DNA from: an uncultured Acidimicrobiales bacterium
Lineage (GTDB): Bacteria; Actinomycetota; Acidimicrobiia; Acidimicrobiales; Bin134
Direction of reading: 5' to 3'
Assembly (NCBI GenBank): GCA_951813325.1
Contig: OX638350.1
Coordinates: forward strand, 1,785,029 to 1,849,028
DNA length: 64,000 bases
A program made the translations under genes and the position numbers. The notes beneath the pieces are model-generated. The model was not told where the DNA came from. It worked only from the letters and a program-made list of their open reading frames with translations, and did no database searches. Position 1 is the first letter of the stretch. Each line of letters begins with the position of its first letter. This document shows positions 17,675 through 27,128 of this stretch, piece by piece.

Positions 17675-18832
17675 ATGTCCAGTGACCAAGTGATGCGCGA
17701 CATGATGGCCACCCTGCCAGTGCCGGAGTTCGAGTCCACGCCGTGGGCATCGCCCCCGCCGATGGCTGAGGCCACGGTGGCCATCGTGACCAGCGCCGGT
17801 CTGCACCGGGCCGACCAAGACCGCTTCGACGGCCGAGGTGATGTCAGCTACCGGATGCTCGACCGAGGCGATCGGGAACTGATCTTGGGCCATTGGAGCT
17901 CCAATTTCGACCGGGCGGCATACGTGTCCGACCACAACGTGGTGTATCCCATCGACCGCCTAGAGGAACTGGCCGCTGCCGGCACCATCGGGGCCGTGGC
18001 CCCCCGGCATGTGGCGTTCGCCGGCAACCAGCCCGACACGGTGTCGGAGGTGCGCCTCGACACCGGCCCGGCTGCGGCCGCCGAGCTGAGGGCCGACGGG
18101 GTGGACGTGGCCATCTTGACCCCGGTTTGACCGCTGTGCACGCGCACCGTGTGTGCGCTGGCCCACGTACTGGAAGAAGCCGGGATCGTCACCGTGGTGC
18201 TGGCCTCGATGCGGGCAGTGGCTGAGAGGATGAATGTTCCCCGGGTGCTGTATTGCGAGTTCCCCCTGGGTCGCCCGCTGGGCATGCCCGACAACGCCAA
18301 ATTCCAGCACGGTGTGCTCGCCGCGGCATTCGAACTGCTCGACGCATCGTCGGGCCCAGTGCTGGTGGACTATCCCGAAGTAGTGGAAGCGGTGGAGACA
18401 CCGCTGGCCTGTGCGCTGCCGCCCCGCTTCGACCCCGACATCGCGCCGTCGATCGACGAGGCCCAGGGACTGCGAGCTGCCTACGACCGGGCGGTAGCCC
18501 GTCGGGGGGCCACCGAGGTTGGCCGGGCTATTGACGCTGATGGCGTGGCCGGGGCGCTGGCCGACCTGGAGCGGGTGGCCGCCGGCGAGCACTGGAAAGA
18601 GGTGTACGGGCCCCGGCTGGACACCATCGCTATCGCCCACGATATCCGGGCCTACTACCAGGAGGCCGCCCTAGAGCTGGTAGGCGGTCCCATCCCCGGC
18701 GCCCGGCAGGCGGAAGCCTGGTTCTACGAGGAGACCGAGGCGGGCAAAACCCTGGCCGCGGCCCGTGACGCCCTGACCGAGCAAGAGGCGCCCGGCGGCA
18801 TCACCTTCTACATGCAGCCCGTGGGGCGCTGA
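17675..18832 (+). CDS. GrdB/PrdB-family selenoprotein (glycine/sarcosine/betaine/D-proline reductase type)
   Basis: 385 residues if the UGA at 18128-18130 is read as selenocysteine (residue 152). The context is VAILTPV-U-PLCTRTVC, the U-x-x-C-T-R core of GrdB/PrdB reductases, and the frame continues open as ALAHVLEEAGIVTVVLAS with the family block CEFPLGRPLG. In anaerobes these subunits use the selenocysteine to attack C-N bonds of glycine, betaine or D-proline. By recollection PrdB has its selenocysteine at a similar position but is shorter (about 240 aa); here about 140 extra C-terminal residues follow. No PrdA, GrdA or thioredoxin partner is adjacent, so the substrate is unknown. It follows xylB by 31 nt, possibly co-transcribed. 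Confidence 0.82.
18131..18160 (+). promoter_or_regulatory. SECIS-like hairpin after the UGA of the GrdB/PrdB-family gene
   Basis: Starting 11 nt after the UGA, GCGCAC (18142-18147) pairs perfectly with GTGCGC (18153-18158), enclosing the five-base loop CGTGT (18148-18152). An A-T and a C-G pair can extend it past a bulge. Position and size fit a bacterial SECIS, and the loop has the expected G and U. It differs from the GGTCT loop of the formate dehydrogenase element. Confidence 0.65.
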
Positions 18833-18853
18833 GTTCGGGGATTCCGGGCGCGG

Positions 18854-20014
18854 TTAGGCCACCGCAGGCAGGGGATCGCCGATGCGGGCAAAGCAGTCGG
18901 CCGCGGTCTCGCCCATAAACGCGGCCCGCACCTCACCGCTCAGCTCATCAAGGGCGGGGCGGTACAGCTCGATGGGGTCGGCGTTGCCCTCCTGGTGGGG
19001 GTAGTCGGAGGAGAACACCACCATGTCGGGCAACTCGGCGAGTACGTCCAGGGCATCGGTGTCGCCGAAGCCAGGCAGGGGAGTAAGCCGCAGGTTGCGG
19101 TGCAGCATCTCCTCGCCGCTGACCGGCCATGGCCAGTCGCCCAAAGAAGGCGACGAAAGGCACTGGCGGGACAGCGTGGCCACATACCAAGGAAGCCATC
19201 CGGCCCGCATTTCCTCGATCAGCACAGTGAGTTCGGGGAACCGATGAAATACCCCGCCGAACAGCAGACTGGCCACAAGGTTTTGGGCGGCGTGCAGCCG
19301 CTGGGTGTTGGCCAGCCGGATCAGCCCGCCCACACCGGCGCCGTCGGGCAGGTCCCAGCCGATGTCGGCCCACTTGGAGAAGTCGGCCTCGGTGTTGCCC
19401 ACATGGATCACCGCCACCATGCCCAGCGAAGTGGCCGCAGCCCACACCTGGTCCCAATCGGGGTGGCCGGGAGGCCCTCCGGCGGGTGCCCCCCGCAAGG
19501 TGTAAAGGAAGAACGCCCGGGCCCCTCGTTCTCGGCAGCGCTCCAACTCGGCCACCGCGTCGTCAAGGTCGGAGAAGTCGACAGTGGCAACCGAGTGGAG
19601 CCGGTGGCGCTGGTCCCAAAGCTGGTCGGTGAGGAAGTCGTTGCACCGCTGGGCGGCGACCACGCGATCCTCGGGCCGCAGGTAGTCGAGCTTTTGCCAG
19701 TAGCCACCGGGGTTCACTAGGCAGTGATCGATGCCCACCGAGTCCATCCAGGCCACCCGCTCGGCGGCGGTGGAGTCGTGTCGGGGATGCAAGATCACCG
19801 GCCCGCCTGCTTTTTCGGCCCGCTCGAACAGCTTGGGCATAAGCTCCGCCGGACTGGGCCGGCGCTCCGGGGGCAGCACCTGGAGCAGGTCGCCGGCGAT
19901 GGCGTTTGACAGATGCGTCCGGTTGTCGGGAATCTGATCGGCCCACTGCTTCATCGGGTCAACCCCCGCCGAGTCCCCCGTGATCTCCCAGTGGGTGTCC
20001 ACATCGATGATCAT
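18854..20014 (-). CDS. Amidohydrolase 2 family protein (ACMSD-like)
   Basis: 386 aa, TIM-barrel metal-dependent hydrolase or decarboxylase (PF04909 type). The N-terminal metal motif is IIDVDTHWE, a mid-barrel His is in VAVIHVGNTEADF, and the late acidic motif is FSSDYPHQEG. Substrate not predictable; this family includes decarboxylases of aromatic acids and hydrolases. Convergent with the selenoprotein gene, 21 nt apart. Two more members of the superfamily lie at 25923-27128 and 44289-45455. Confidence 0.88.
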   Translation of the reverse strand: MIIDVDTHWEITGDSAGVDPMKQWADQIPDNRTHLSNAIAGDLLQVLPPERRPSPAELMPKLFERAEKAGGPVILHPRHDSTAAERVAWMDSVGIDHCLVNPGGYWQKLDYLRPEDRVVAAQRCNDFLTDQLWDQRHRLHSVATVDFSDLDDAVAELERCRERGARAFFLYTLRGAPAGGPPGHPDWDQVWAAATSLGMVAVIHVGNTEADFSKWADIGWDLPDGAGVGGLIRLANTQRLHAAQNLVASLLFGGVFHRFPELTVLIEEMRAGWLPWYVATLSRQCLSSPSLGDWPWPVSGEEMLHRNLRLTPLPGFGDTDALDVLAELPDMVVFSSDYPHQEGNADPIELYRPALDELSGEVRAAFMGETAADCFARIGDPLPAVA

Positions 20015-20049
20015 GCGCCGAGTCTAAGTGGCGGCTGGCACACTCGCTG

Positions 20050-21432
20050 TCAGTCGACTCTGGCGATGAACCAGCAGATGGGTGAGGAGATGGGGGCAGA
20101 GGGGTTGGCAGAAATTGAACCGGACTGGCCATCGCCGACGCCGACCTCGACGTCCTCGTACAAGGCGGATTGGGGGAACTCGAAGGTCTGAACCTGGGCG
20201 AGAACGAAATCGCGGCCCACGGCCAATTGCACTTCGGTGAATGAGTCGTCCCTCTCGCTGTGCTCAGGAAGCCCGAAAGCCTCCTGAAGGGTCTGCCACT
20301 GCCAGTTGGTGCCATCTGCTGACCAGCCGACCAAGAACTGGTTAGGGTCGTATTCGCTGTAGGCGGCTGATTGCGATGCTGGCCCTCCCACAGCGGCAAC
20401 TCCGGCGGGTCCGACGGCGAGATCGGGCATCCATCCGATGCCGTCGGGCAGGGTCAGCACTTGGTCCCAGCCGTAGACGCCCTCGAAGCGCTCGACTCTG
20501 AACTTCCCGTCGGTCTCTTCAGTGGTCCAGAGTTCGCTCCGAGCGCTATCGGTGATCTCGACATCAACCGATGTGGTGGTCCATTGACGGCCGTCTGGGG
20601 AATACAACAATTGGTCACCCTCAGGGCCGTACAAGATCAGGTGGAAACCATCAGACGCTCCATAGCCACCGGAAGAAGCCCAGCCCGGAAATTCGGCTGC
20701 CAACTCGGGTGGCCCACCGTTGCTCAAGAAGAGGTGGACACGCTCCTCACTCGGCTCGTTGGCCATTTCATCATCAAGTGCTTGGTCAATTTCAGGCTGC
20801 CAGGCGTCGCTTTGGGCCATCACCACGATGCGTTCCCCAGCCACAATGGCGTCGGTTATCCAAGCCGTGCCTTCAAACGAGCCCAAGTCGACCACCAGCT
20901 CAGTCCAACTCGCTCCTTGGTCGTCGGAGAACAGAATCTGAGTACCCGGAGCTTCCACAGTTGAGTCCCATCCCTGGATCACCCAGCGGTCGCCGATGAT
21001 GTCGACTTCCCAAGGCAGGAAACCAGCGGGAACTGGGATTGGTGCCCAATCCGTGCTGTCGTCAGTGACCAATATCTTGTTTATGCCCCGGTCGACGAAG
21101 CTCATGGCCAGCACCCGCCCGTCGCCCACCGACTCGAGGCGGATGGTCGAGTGCTCGTCTGCGCCTAGCGCGTCGGCGAGATCGACTTCAGTCCAGACCA
21201 GCCCAGGGGCATCAGGAGACTCAGTGGGGGTGACCGTTGGCTTGCCGGCGGGCTCTGGAGTTGGGGAAGCCCCTTCCGGGGTGGCGAACAGCGGTGTCGG
21301 GGTCTGCACTGGGTCGGCAATCTCGCTGGATACGGTCATTTCGGTGCCGCCTGACGAGGAGCAGGCCGCGGCCGTGCCTAAAGCCAGGGCGATAGCGGCG
21401 GCCAGTAAAGCCGCTGGTTGTTTCACCAGCAT
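20050..21432 (-). CDS. Propeller-type lipoprotein, paralog 1
   Basis: 460 aa. Signal peptide and lipobox (LGTAAACSSSGG), then a Pro/Thr-rich linker (about 30-70), then a sialidase/BNR-like propeller with repeats such as VGDGRVLAMSF, ILVTDDSTDWAPI, GDRWVIQGWDS and LFSDDQGASWTEL. It starts 5 nt after the stop of paralog 2 and shares its architecture. Probably surface-exposed; ligand unknown. Confidence 0.8.
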   Translation of the reverse strand: MLVKQPAALLAAAIALALGTAAACSSSGGTEMTVSSEIADPVQTPTPLFATPEGASPTPEPAGKPTVTPTESPDAPGLVWTEVDLADALGADEHSTIRLESVGDGRVLAMSFVDRGINKILVTDDSTDWAPIPVPAGFLPWEVDIIGDRWVIQGWDSTVEAPGTQILFSDDQGASWTELVVDLGSFEGTAWITDAIVAGERIVVMAQSDAWQPEIDQALDDEMANEPSEERVHLFLSNGGPPELAAEFPGWASSGGYGASDGFHLILYGPEGDQLLYSPDGRQWTTTSVDVEITDSARSELWTTEETDGKFRVERFEGVYGWDQVLTLPDGIGWMPDLAVGPAGVAAVGGPASQSAAYSEYDPNQFLVGWSADGTNWQWQTLQEAFGLPEHSERDDSFTEVQLAVGRDFVLAQVQTFEFPQSALYEDVEVGVGDGQSGSISANPSAPISSPICWFIARVD

Positions 21433-21437
21433 GAAGG

Positions 21438-23147
21438 TCAGCCAACCTTGGCGATGAACCAGCGTGGGGGTTGGGGAGGGGTGATGCTGCTGGATATAGC
21501 GTAGTCGTCATCGCCGGAGTCGCTATCGGGTGATGACACAGCGGGGCCGGCTTGGGCGGAATCAGAACCGCTGGTTCTCCAGTGCAGAACGTGAGCGATG
21601 ACAAAGTCCTTGCCGACCGCCAGACTGACCGAACTATAGCCATCCTCATCAGCGCCAAGCTCCGGGAGGTTGAACGCGTCAGAGAGGGTCTGCCACCCCC
21701 AGTCGGTTCCGTTGGCCGACCAGCCCAGCCATTGCTCAGGCTGCTCGGTGCTCTCGAGCATGGCACTTGAGGGACCAGGTAATTCCCTTTCCGCCTCAAT
21801 CAGTGCGTCGCCCAACTCCACCATGTCGAACGCCACAAGATCTTCGCCGGTTTCTGGATCTTCAAAAATGAGAAGGGCGGGTACCCCGCCTTCGCCCTCT
21901 TCTTCTCGAACGCCTTCAGGCGGGACGTCCATCATTAGGGATTCAGGGCCGAACACATAGACCGCGGTTTCCTCGGACAAGTCCCACAGAGTGATGCCGC
22001 CCTCCGGTTCGTTGTATCTCAGCTCGTAGCCGTCTTGGGCGAATCGAAAATCGGGCAATTCGGGGATTTCGGGGTCGTCGAGACCAAACATTCCTGGTTG
22101 CGTTAGAGCGGCAAGTCCGGCAGGGCCGGCGGCAAGCATCGTGAGGTAGCCGACGTCTTCCGGGATGGCCACTGCCAACTCGGGCCGGTCGAAGCGTTCA
22201 AGTCGGTACTCACCCTCAACCCGGTTGCCGACCCACACTGTCCCCATGGGGCTTCCGCCAACCCTCTCACGGACCAATTCTGCGGAGGACTTGGACCACT
22301 GCTGTCCATCGGGCGAGGTCAGCAGAGAATCTCCGTCCATGCCAAGCAAGATGAGTTGAAATCCCTCCGATGAGCCATAGCCGTTCACAGCCCAGCCGGG
22401 GTACTCGGCTACGAGCTCAACGGGACCGCCGTCGCTGAAGAAGATCTTGACGTAGCTTGAGTCCATCTCGAAGCCGTAGTCATCTTCGTCTTCAATCAGC
22501 GGGACAGCCTGTACCGCCAGCACCATTCGCTCCTCGGCCGCTACGGCTGTGATGTTCCCAGCCGCAAGATTAGGAGTGCCGAGATCTAAGACCAGCTCGG
22601 TCCAGGTGACGCCTTCATCATCGGAGTAGAAAGCTCGGCTGCCGGACCTAGGACTGTTTATGTCCCAGCCGGTGACCAGCCAGCGAGGGGCGGCAATGTT
22701 GATTTGAAACGGGGCGATGGCTGTCGGCAAAGAGATCTCGTTCCAGTCCGTGCCGTTCTCTGTGACTATCGCTCGGCTGGTGCCGTCCAGATCAAAAACC
22801 GAGGCAAGCACTCGCCCGTCGCCGACCGAATCGATTCTGTTGATGTCTACGATGTCGGGGCCGAAAATCTCGTCGGGGTCGAATTCTGTCCAGTTGAGCA
22901 CTGGCCCGGTGGAGAATTCCTCCGGGGTGAGAGCGGCTTCGTCGTTGGGTTCGCTTCGTTCGGGGACAGGCGTGGGCTCAATTGGCGTCCCCGCGGCGGC
23001 GGTTGGAGCAGGAGTGGGGGCCGGGTCGCTGGAAACGATGACCTCGGTGGATCCCGACGAACCGCATGCCGTGATTCCACTGATTGCAAAGGCAATTAGA
23101 GTGGCTGTGCCGACTGCTGTCCGCAACCTATTGCGGAGTGACGTCAC
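21438..23147 (-). CDS. Propeller-type lipoprotein, paralog 2
   Basis: 569 aa. Lipobox ISGITACGSSGS, linker to about residue 75, then the same repeat set (VGDGRVLASVF, AIVTENGTDWNEI, FYSDDEGVTWTEL, LLTSPDGQQWSKS). It contains an inserted segment (about 360-450) also found in the 664-aa membrane protein upstream: GYELRYNEPEGGITLWDLSE. Between them lies a hairpin terminator (23201-23238), so this gene likely has its own promoter within 23148-23200. Confidence 0.8.
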   Translation of the reverse strand: MTSLRNRLRTAVGTATLIAFAISGITACGSSGSTEVIVSSDPAPTPAPTAAAGTPIEPTPVPERSEPNDEAALTPEEFSTGPVLNWTEFDPDEIFGPDIVDINRIDSVGDGRVLASVFDLDGTSRAIVTENGTDWNEISLPTAIAPFQINIAAPRWLVTGWDINSPRSGSRAFYSDDEGVTWTELVLDLGTPNLAAGNITAVAAEERMVLAVQAVPLIEDEDDYGFEMDSSYVKIFFSDGGPVELVAEYPGWAVNGYGSSEGFQLILLGMDGDSLLTSPDGQQWSKSSAELVRERVGGSPMGTVWVGNRVEGEYRLERFDRPELAVAIPEDVGYLTMLAAGPAGLAALTQPGMFGLDDPEIPELPDFRFAQDGYELRYNEPEGGITLWDLSEETAVYVFGPESLMMDVPPEGVREEEGEGGVPALLIFEDPETGEDLVAFDMVELGDALIEAERELPGPSSAMLESTEQPEQWLGWSANGTDWGWQTLSDAFNLPELGADEDGYSSVSLAVGKDFVIAHVLHWRTSGSDSAQAGPAVSSPDSDSGDDDYAISSSITPPQPPRWFIAKVG

Positions 23148-23200
23148 GATGTCTCAACACTAGTTACACACATCTCTCACAGAGTATCCAGAGTGCACTG

Positions 23201-23238
23201 CGGGTGGTTGGTGTGGAGGGGGTCTTACCAACCACCCG
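23201..23238 (-). terminator. Stem-loop terminator of the sigma/anti-sigma operon
   Basis: A perfect 12-bp inverted repeat, CGGGTGGTTGGT (23201-23212) and ACCAACCACCCG (23227-23238), with a 14-nt loop. It sits about 50 nt beyond the stop of the 664-aa gene and before the start of paralog 2. There is no U-run, which is common for actinobacterial terminators. Confidence 0.65.
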
Positions 23239-23290
23239 TAGGAGTCCCGCCTGCTAGCCAAAACCGTTGGCTATATCACCACCGTTCGAC

Positions 23291-25285
23291 TCATTCTACG
23301 GTGGCGATGAACCAAAGTGGCGCAAGGCCGGAGAGCATGATGGTGCCATCGCCGGGGGTGTCGGAGGGGTCGGCGGAATGGGGCTGGACTCGGGCAATCA
23401 CGAAGTCGCTGCCAACGGCCAGTTCTATGTTGGTGAACCCTTTCTCAAGATCGGTCAGGCCGGTCAAGCCATAGGCTTCGGACAGGGTTTTCCAATCCCA
23501 GGTGCTGCCGTCGGCTGACCAACCGACCCACTGCTCGCGCTGTTCAGTGCTGATATCGGCAGTACCCACAAACCTGTCGCTACTGATCCAGGGCTCCAGC
23601 TCTTCCATGGTGAACGACACCAGGTGCTCGCCGGTGTCGGGATCCTCGAAGACCAACAAATCGGGACCGTCATCGCCGCCTTCCACCTCCCGAACGCCTT
23701 CGGGCAGCATGTTGCTCTGAGCCTTCAGGGCGTCGGAGAACTCGTAGATGGCTGTGTCCTCGGACAGGTTCCACAAGCTGATGCCGCCCAGGGGTTCGTT
23801 GAAACGCAGTTCGAATCCGTCTTTGGCAACCTGGAAAGTCGGCACGAAGTTGGCATCAGGAACGCTCCCTTGTACCGCGACCATGGCGATGCCCGCAGGT
23901 CCGACCGACAGACGATCCACCCTGGCTATGCCGTTGGGGAGTTCAGCTACCAGTGCGGGGGCGAATACGCCGTTTGTGCGCTCGGCCCGGTAAATCGTGC
24001 TTGCCTGACCCGATGTCCAGACCGTCCCCTCAGTGGTTCCGAGGTAGGTGTAGAAACGACCCACGGACACACCATCGCCGGTAGTTAGAGGTGCCTGGCT
24101 CCATTGGCGGCCATCAGTCGAGGTGAGCAGCATTTCCCCCTCAGTGAAGAGCATTATGAGATGGAAGCCGTCGGCAGCGCCGTAGCCGGCAATTTCCCAA
24201 GCTGGATATTCACCCACCTGCTCGGCAGCACCGCCGTCGCTGAAGTGCAGGCGGACAAAGCTGCGGTCGCCCCCGTAGAGGAAGTCCTCTTCCTCGGAGG
24301 TCAGCTCGAACGACTGGGGATACGACGACTCGTCCACAGTGAAGCTCACCGTGTCGCCCTCGACGCTCATCCATCCCTTGATCGATTCCTTGTCGGGCAC
24401 CAAGCCCCGGCCCACGATCACCGAGGCAACATCGACCTGGACCCGGCTCTCGGTGGCAATCACCATGTTCTGGCCGGACACCAAGACATCAGCAATCGAG
24501 GTCGTCTCGTCGGCACTGCTGCCGACGTCGAGTGGTATTTCAATCCAAGTATCGCCCTGGTCGTCGGAGAAGTAGGCCCGGTGGTCATCGAAGGCACTGG
24601 GGTTGCCTAGGGCCAAGCCGGTGACCAGCCAGCGGTCGCCGGCGATCTCGAAGCGCTCGGGGGCAAAACTCGGAGGCATAGAGACCGGGGTCCAGTCGGT
24701 GCCGTTGTCGGTGACCAGAACCCGGTCGCCGTCGCTGCCGTAGACCTGAGCCAGCACTCTGCCGTCGCCCACCGACGCGATGTTGTGAGGGTCGATCGCA
24801 TAAGCGCCGAACACAGAGGCGGGGTCGAACTGTACCCATCCGAGCTCCGGGCCGGTCGAGACGCTTTCGGGCGTGATCGGCTCGAAGGCGGTTTCAGTGC
24901 CGGTTTGAGGTGTTTCTGGGAGTGTTTCTTGGGGTTCCTCCACCGAAGGAGCAGTTGGGGCCGCGATCGGCTGGGCCGTTACCTCCGGGCCCGGTGCGAA
25001 AGTGGGATCACTGACCACGATGACCTCGGTGGGCTGATCCCCCTCAAGTGCGCTCCAAGCGGCAATACCGCCAGCCACCAGGGCAACCGAGGCGGCGATA
25101 CCCACAACCGCCTGACGGGTGTGGCGGGCCTTCGCCTGGGCGGCGGCTCGCTCGGCGATGGACGACACCGGCGGCCGGGAGGCCGGGGCGTCGACCCGCT
25201 CGCTAATGGCGTTGCCCAGGGCCTCACCGAGGGCCTGATCGTCGGCTCCGGTCAGATCTTCAGGGGTTTGGCGCTCATCGCTCAT
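23291..25285 (-). CDS. Membrane protein with extracellular propeller, probable anti-sigma partner
   Basis: 664 aa. A cytoplasmic N-terminus of about 55 residues (GEALGNAISERVDAP) precedes one membrane segment (VVGIAASVALVAGGIAAW, about 59-78), a Pro-rich linker and a large extracellular domain with the same propeller repeats as the two lipoproteins downstream (VGDGRVLAQVY, VLVTDNGTDWTPV, YFSDDQGDTWIEI, LLTSTDGRQWSQA). Its start overlaps the stop of the sigma factor gene (ATGA, 25282-25285). The arrangement of sigma factor followed by a single-pass protein is that of an anti-sigma, here with an external sensor-like domain. No zinc-anti-sigma motif is seen. Confidence 0.8.
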   Translation of the reverse strand: MSDERQTPEDLTGADDQALGEALGNAISERVDAPASRPPVSSIAERAAAQAKARHTRQAVVGIAASVALVAGGIAAWSALEGDQPTEVIVVSDPTFAPGPEVTAQPIAAPTAPSVEEPQETLPETPQTGTETAFEPITPESVSTGPELGWVQFDPASVFGAYAIDPHNIASVGDGRVLAQVYGSDGDRVLVTDNGTDWTPVSMPPSFAPERFEIAGDRWLVTGLALGNPSAFDDHRAYFSDDQGDTWIEIPLDVGSSADETTSIADVLVSGQNMVIATESRVQVDVASVIVGRGLVPDKESIKGWMSVEGDTVSFTVDESSYPQSFELTSEEEDFLYGGDRSFVRLHFSDGGAAEQVGEYPAWEIAGYGAADGFHLIMLFTEGEMLLTSTDGRQWSQAPLTTGDGVSVGRFYTYLGTTEGTVWTSGQASTIYRAERTNGVFAPALVAELPNGIARVDRLSVGPAGIAMVAVQGSVPDANFVPTFQVAKDGFELRFNEPLGGISLWNLSEDTAIYEFSDALKAQSNMLPEGVREVEGGDDGPDLLVFEDPDTGEHLVSFTMEELEPWISSDRFVGTADISTEQREQWVGWSADGSTWDWKTLSEAYGLTGLTDLEKGFTNIELAVGSDFVIARVQPHSADPSDTPGDGTIMLSGLAPLWFIATVE

Positions 25286-25818
25286 TGGTCGACCACCTTT
25301 CGCAGCTCGGCCAATCCTCGGGAGGTGGCGCTTTTCACCGTGCCCGGCCGTACCCCCATGGCCTGGGCGATCTCTTTTTCAGTCATGTCGGCGTAGAACT
25401 TCAAGACAAGAACGGTTTTCTGTGTGGGTGAGAGCTGGTTGAGGGCATCGAGCAGGTAGTCCTGATCGTCGGGTTGGGGGGGAATGAACGGCCGCAGGCC
25501 GATACGCCGTCTCACCTCGCGCTTTCGCAGCTCGCTGCGGGAACCGTTCACTACCGAAGTACGCAGGTACGCCCCCGGCTGGTCGAGGCGGCTCCAGCGG
25601 TCGAATACCTTGGCGAAGGCGTCTTGAACAACCTCTTCCGCGGCCTCCCTGGCGTCCACCAGCCCCCGGGCCAGCCGAACCATCGGCTCATATTCGGTCC
25701 GGTACAGGTCGTCGAAGCTGGCCAGCTTGAGAACTTCTCCAGTTGGCGCTGGTTCACGGGGAACCGGCCGTTCGCCCTCAGAAAGTCCCGAAGCCATCCA
25801 AGGGATAGTCTTCATCAC
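25282..25818 (-). CDS. ECF RNA polymerase sigma factor, SigE family
   Basis: 178 aa. Region 2 is around residues 33-100 (FDDLYRTEYEPMVRLARGL, DAFAKVFDRW) and region 4 around 125-175 (LNQLSPTQKTVLVLKFYAD, MTEKEIAQAMGVRPGTVKS). The opening FDDLYR and the region 4 sequence match actinobacterial SigE-type ECF factors. It overlaps the membrane protein gene by 4 nt and likely directs transcription of a small extracytoplasmic regulon, perhaps including the propeller lipoproteins downstream. Confidence 0.92.
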   Translation of the reverse strand: MMKTIPWMASGLSEGERPVPREPAPTGEVLKLASFDDLYRTEYEPMVRLARGLVDAREAAEEVVQDAFAKVFDRWSRLDQPGAYLRTSVVNGSRSELRKREVRRRIGLRPFIPPQPDDQDYLLDALNQLSPTQKTVLVLKFYADMTEKEIAQAMGVRPGTVKSATSRGLAELRKVVDQ

Positions 25819-25922
25819 CCAATAACGACGCCCGGTGATGCTGATTGGTTCCCTTCTCCCCGTTGCCGGGCGCGGGCAGCTATGGATGGTTCAGCGAGTA
25901 GCTCGAAATATGGCTGGCCTGG

Positions 25923-27128
25923 TCAGGCCGCGACGGCGTTTTTGAGCAGCGCTTCGTTGGGCTCGGCGGGGAGCTCGTTGAGGGGAACGGCGATCTCGTC
26001 ATGGGTCGGGCCGTGCTGGGCAGCCAGCGGGGCCAGGGCGTTGAGGTCGAATCCGTACAGGTCGGCGGCGTTGCCGGCCAGGATCTGTTGGAGTTCGACG
26101 GAATCGGTGTCGCAGAACACCTGGCGCAGGTGCTCTCGGGTGTAGGGGCCGGTGCCCTCGTCGTGGGGATAGTCGGAGCCCCACATCACCTTGTTCGCTC
26201 CCAGCACCTCGCGGGCCGCGGCATCGTCGTGGCCCGGCTGGCTGATGCCCACCCAGCAGTTCTGCTGGAAGTACTCGGTGGCACTTCGGGGCAGGATGTG
26301 GCTCTCGTCGTAGCGCATCTCGCCCATGCGGCCGGTGTCGCGGATCTTGGCCAGGGTCTCGTCCATGTGGGCCAGGGCGCCCACCAGCCAGGCGCAGCCC
26401 TGCTCGGTCATCACGAACTTGAGCTGGGGGAAGCGCTCGAACACCCCCGACAGCACCAGCTGGTAGAAGGGCCGGTGGGAGTAGAAGCTCACCTCGGTGA
26501 TGAACAGCAGATCGGACACCGAGTACTTGCCGTAGTTGGGGGCGCCGGTGCCGCCGTGGCTGTTGACGATCACCCCGAGGTCCTCACAGGCGGCCCAGAA
26601 CGGGTCGTAAGCCGGGTCATACAGGGGGGCCAGATCTTTGCAGTCGGGCGGGATGGCCGAGATGAGCACGCCGCCCCGCAGGTTGTTGGCCGCGATGAAC
26701 TCGATGTCTTTGATGGCTTCATCAACGTCGTTCAAGAAGGTCTGGCCGATGCCGGCGCGCTGGTCGGGGTATTGGGCGCACCAGTCGGCCAGCCAGCGGT
26801 TGTGGGCCCGGATGCCGGCCAGCCGGTGCTCAAGCTGGTCGGCCCGGGGCGGGCGGGCGAACAGGATGAAGCTGGGGAAAAACGGGGGCACGGTGTTGGG
26901 GAACACCACCTCGCCCACCTGGCCGTCGGCGTACAGGTCGCCGAGGCGGCGCTCGTTGTCCCAGTTGCGCACCCGGCCGCCGTCTTGGAGGTCGCGGAAC
27001 GGGTTGCGGTACTTCTCCCGCCAGGCGTCGAAGTCGCCGTGGTATTTGGATTCCAGGAACCCGCGGTAGGTCTCGTGGTTGGCGCCGGCATGGCAGTCGG
27101 CCGAGATGATGGTGTAGCGGTCGCTCAT
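25923..27128 (-). CDS. Amidohydrolase 2 family protein
   Basis: 401 aa from ATG 27128, preceded by GGAGAG. Motifs: IISADCHAG (N-terminal metal site), VIVNSHGGTG, FVMTEQGCAWL and GSDYPHDEGTGP. It belongs to the ACMSD-like decarboxylase/hydrolase family, and resembles the protein at 44289-45455 in its opening. Substrate unknown. The frame is open to 27173 but the GGAGAG site favours 27128. Confidence 0.88.
   Translation of the reverse strand: MSDRYTIISADCHAGANHETYRGFLESKYHGDFDAWREKYRNPFRDLQDGGRVRNWDNERRLGDLYADGQVGEVVFPNTVPPFFPSFILFARPPRADQLEHRLAGIRAHNRWLADWCAQYPDQRAGIGQTFLNDVDEAIKDIEFIAANNLRGGVLISAIPPDCKDLAPLYDPAYDPFWAACEDLGVIVNSHGGTGAPNYGKYSVSDLLFITEVSFYSHRPFYQLVLSGVFERFPQLKFVMTEQGCAWLVGALAHMDETLAKIRDTGRMGEMRYDESHILPRSATEYFQQNCWVGISQPGHDDAAAREVLGANKVMWGSDYPHDEGTGPYTREHLRQVFCDTDSVELQQILAGNAADLYGFDLNALAPLAAQHGPTHDEIAVPLNELPAEPNEALLKNAVAA

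Noticed and set aside
18149..18832. A separate gene starting at GTG 18149 after a 155-aa gene ending at the UGA
   Set aside because: The frame is continuous across the UGA, the residues just after it (PLCTR) belong to the family core, and a hairpin follows; it is one selenoprotein gene.
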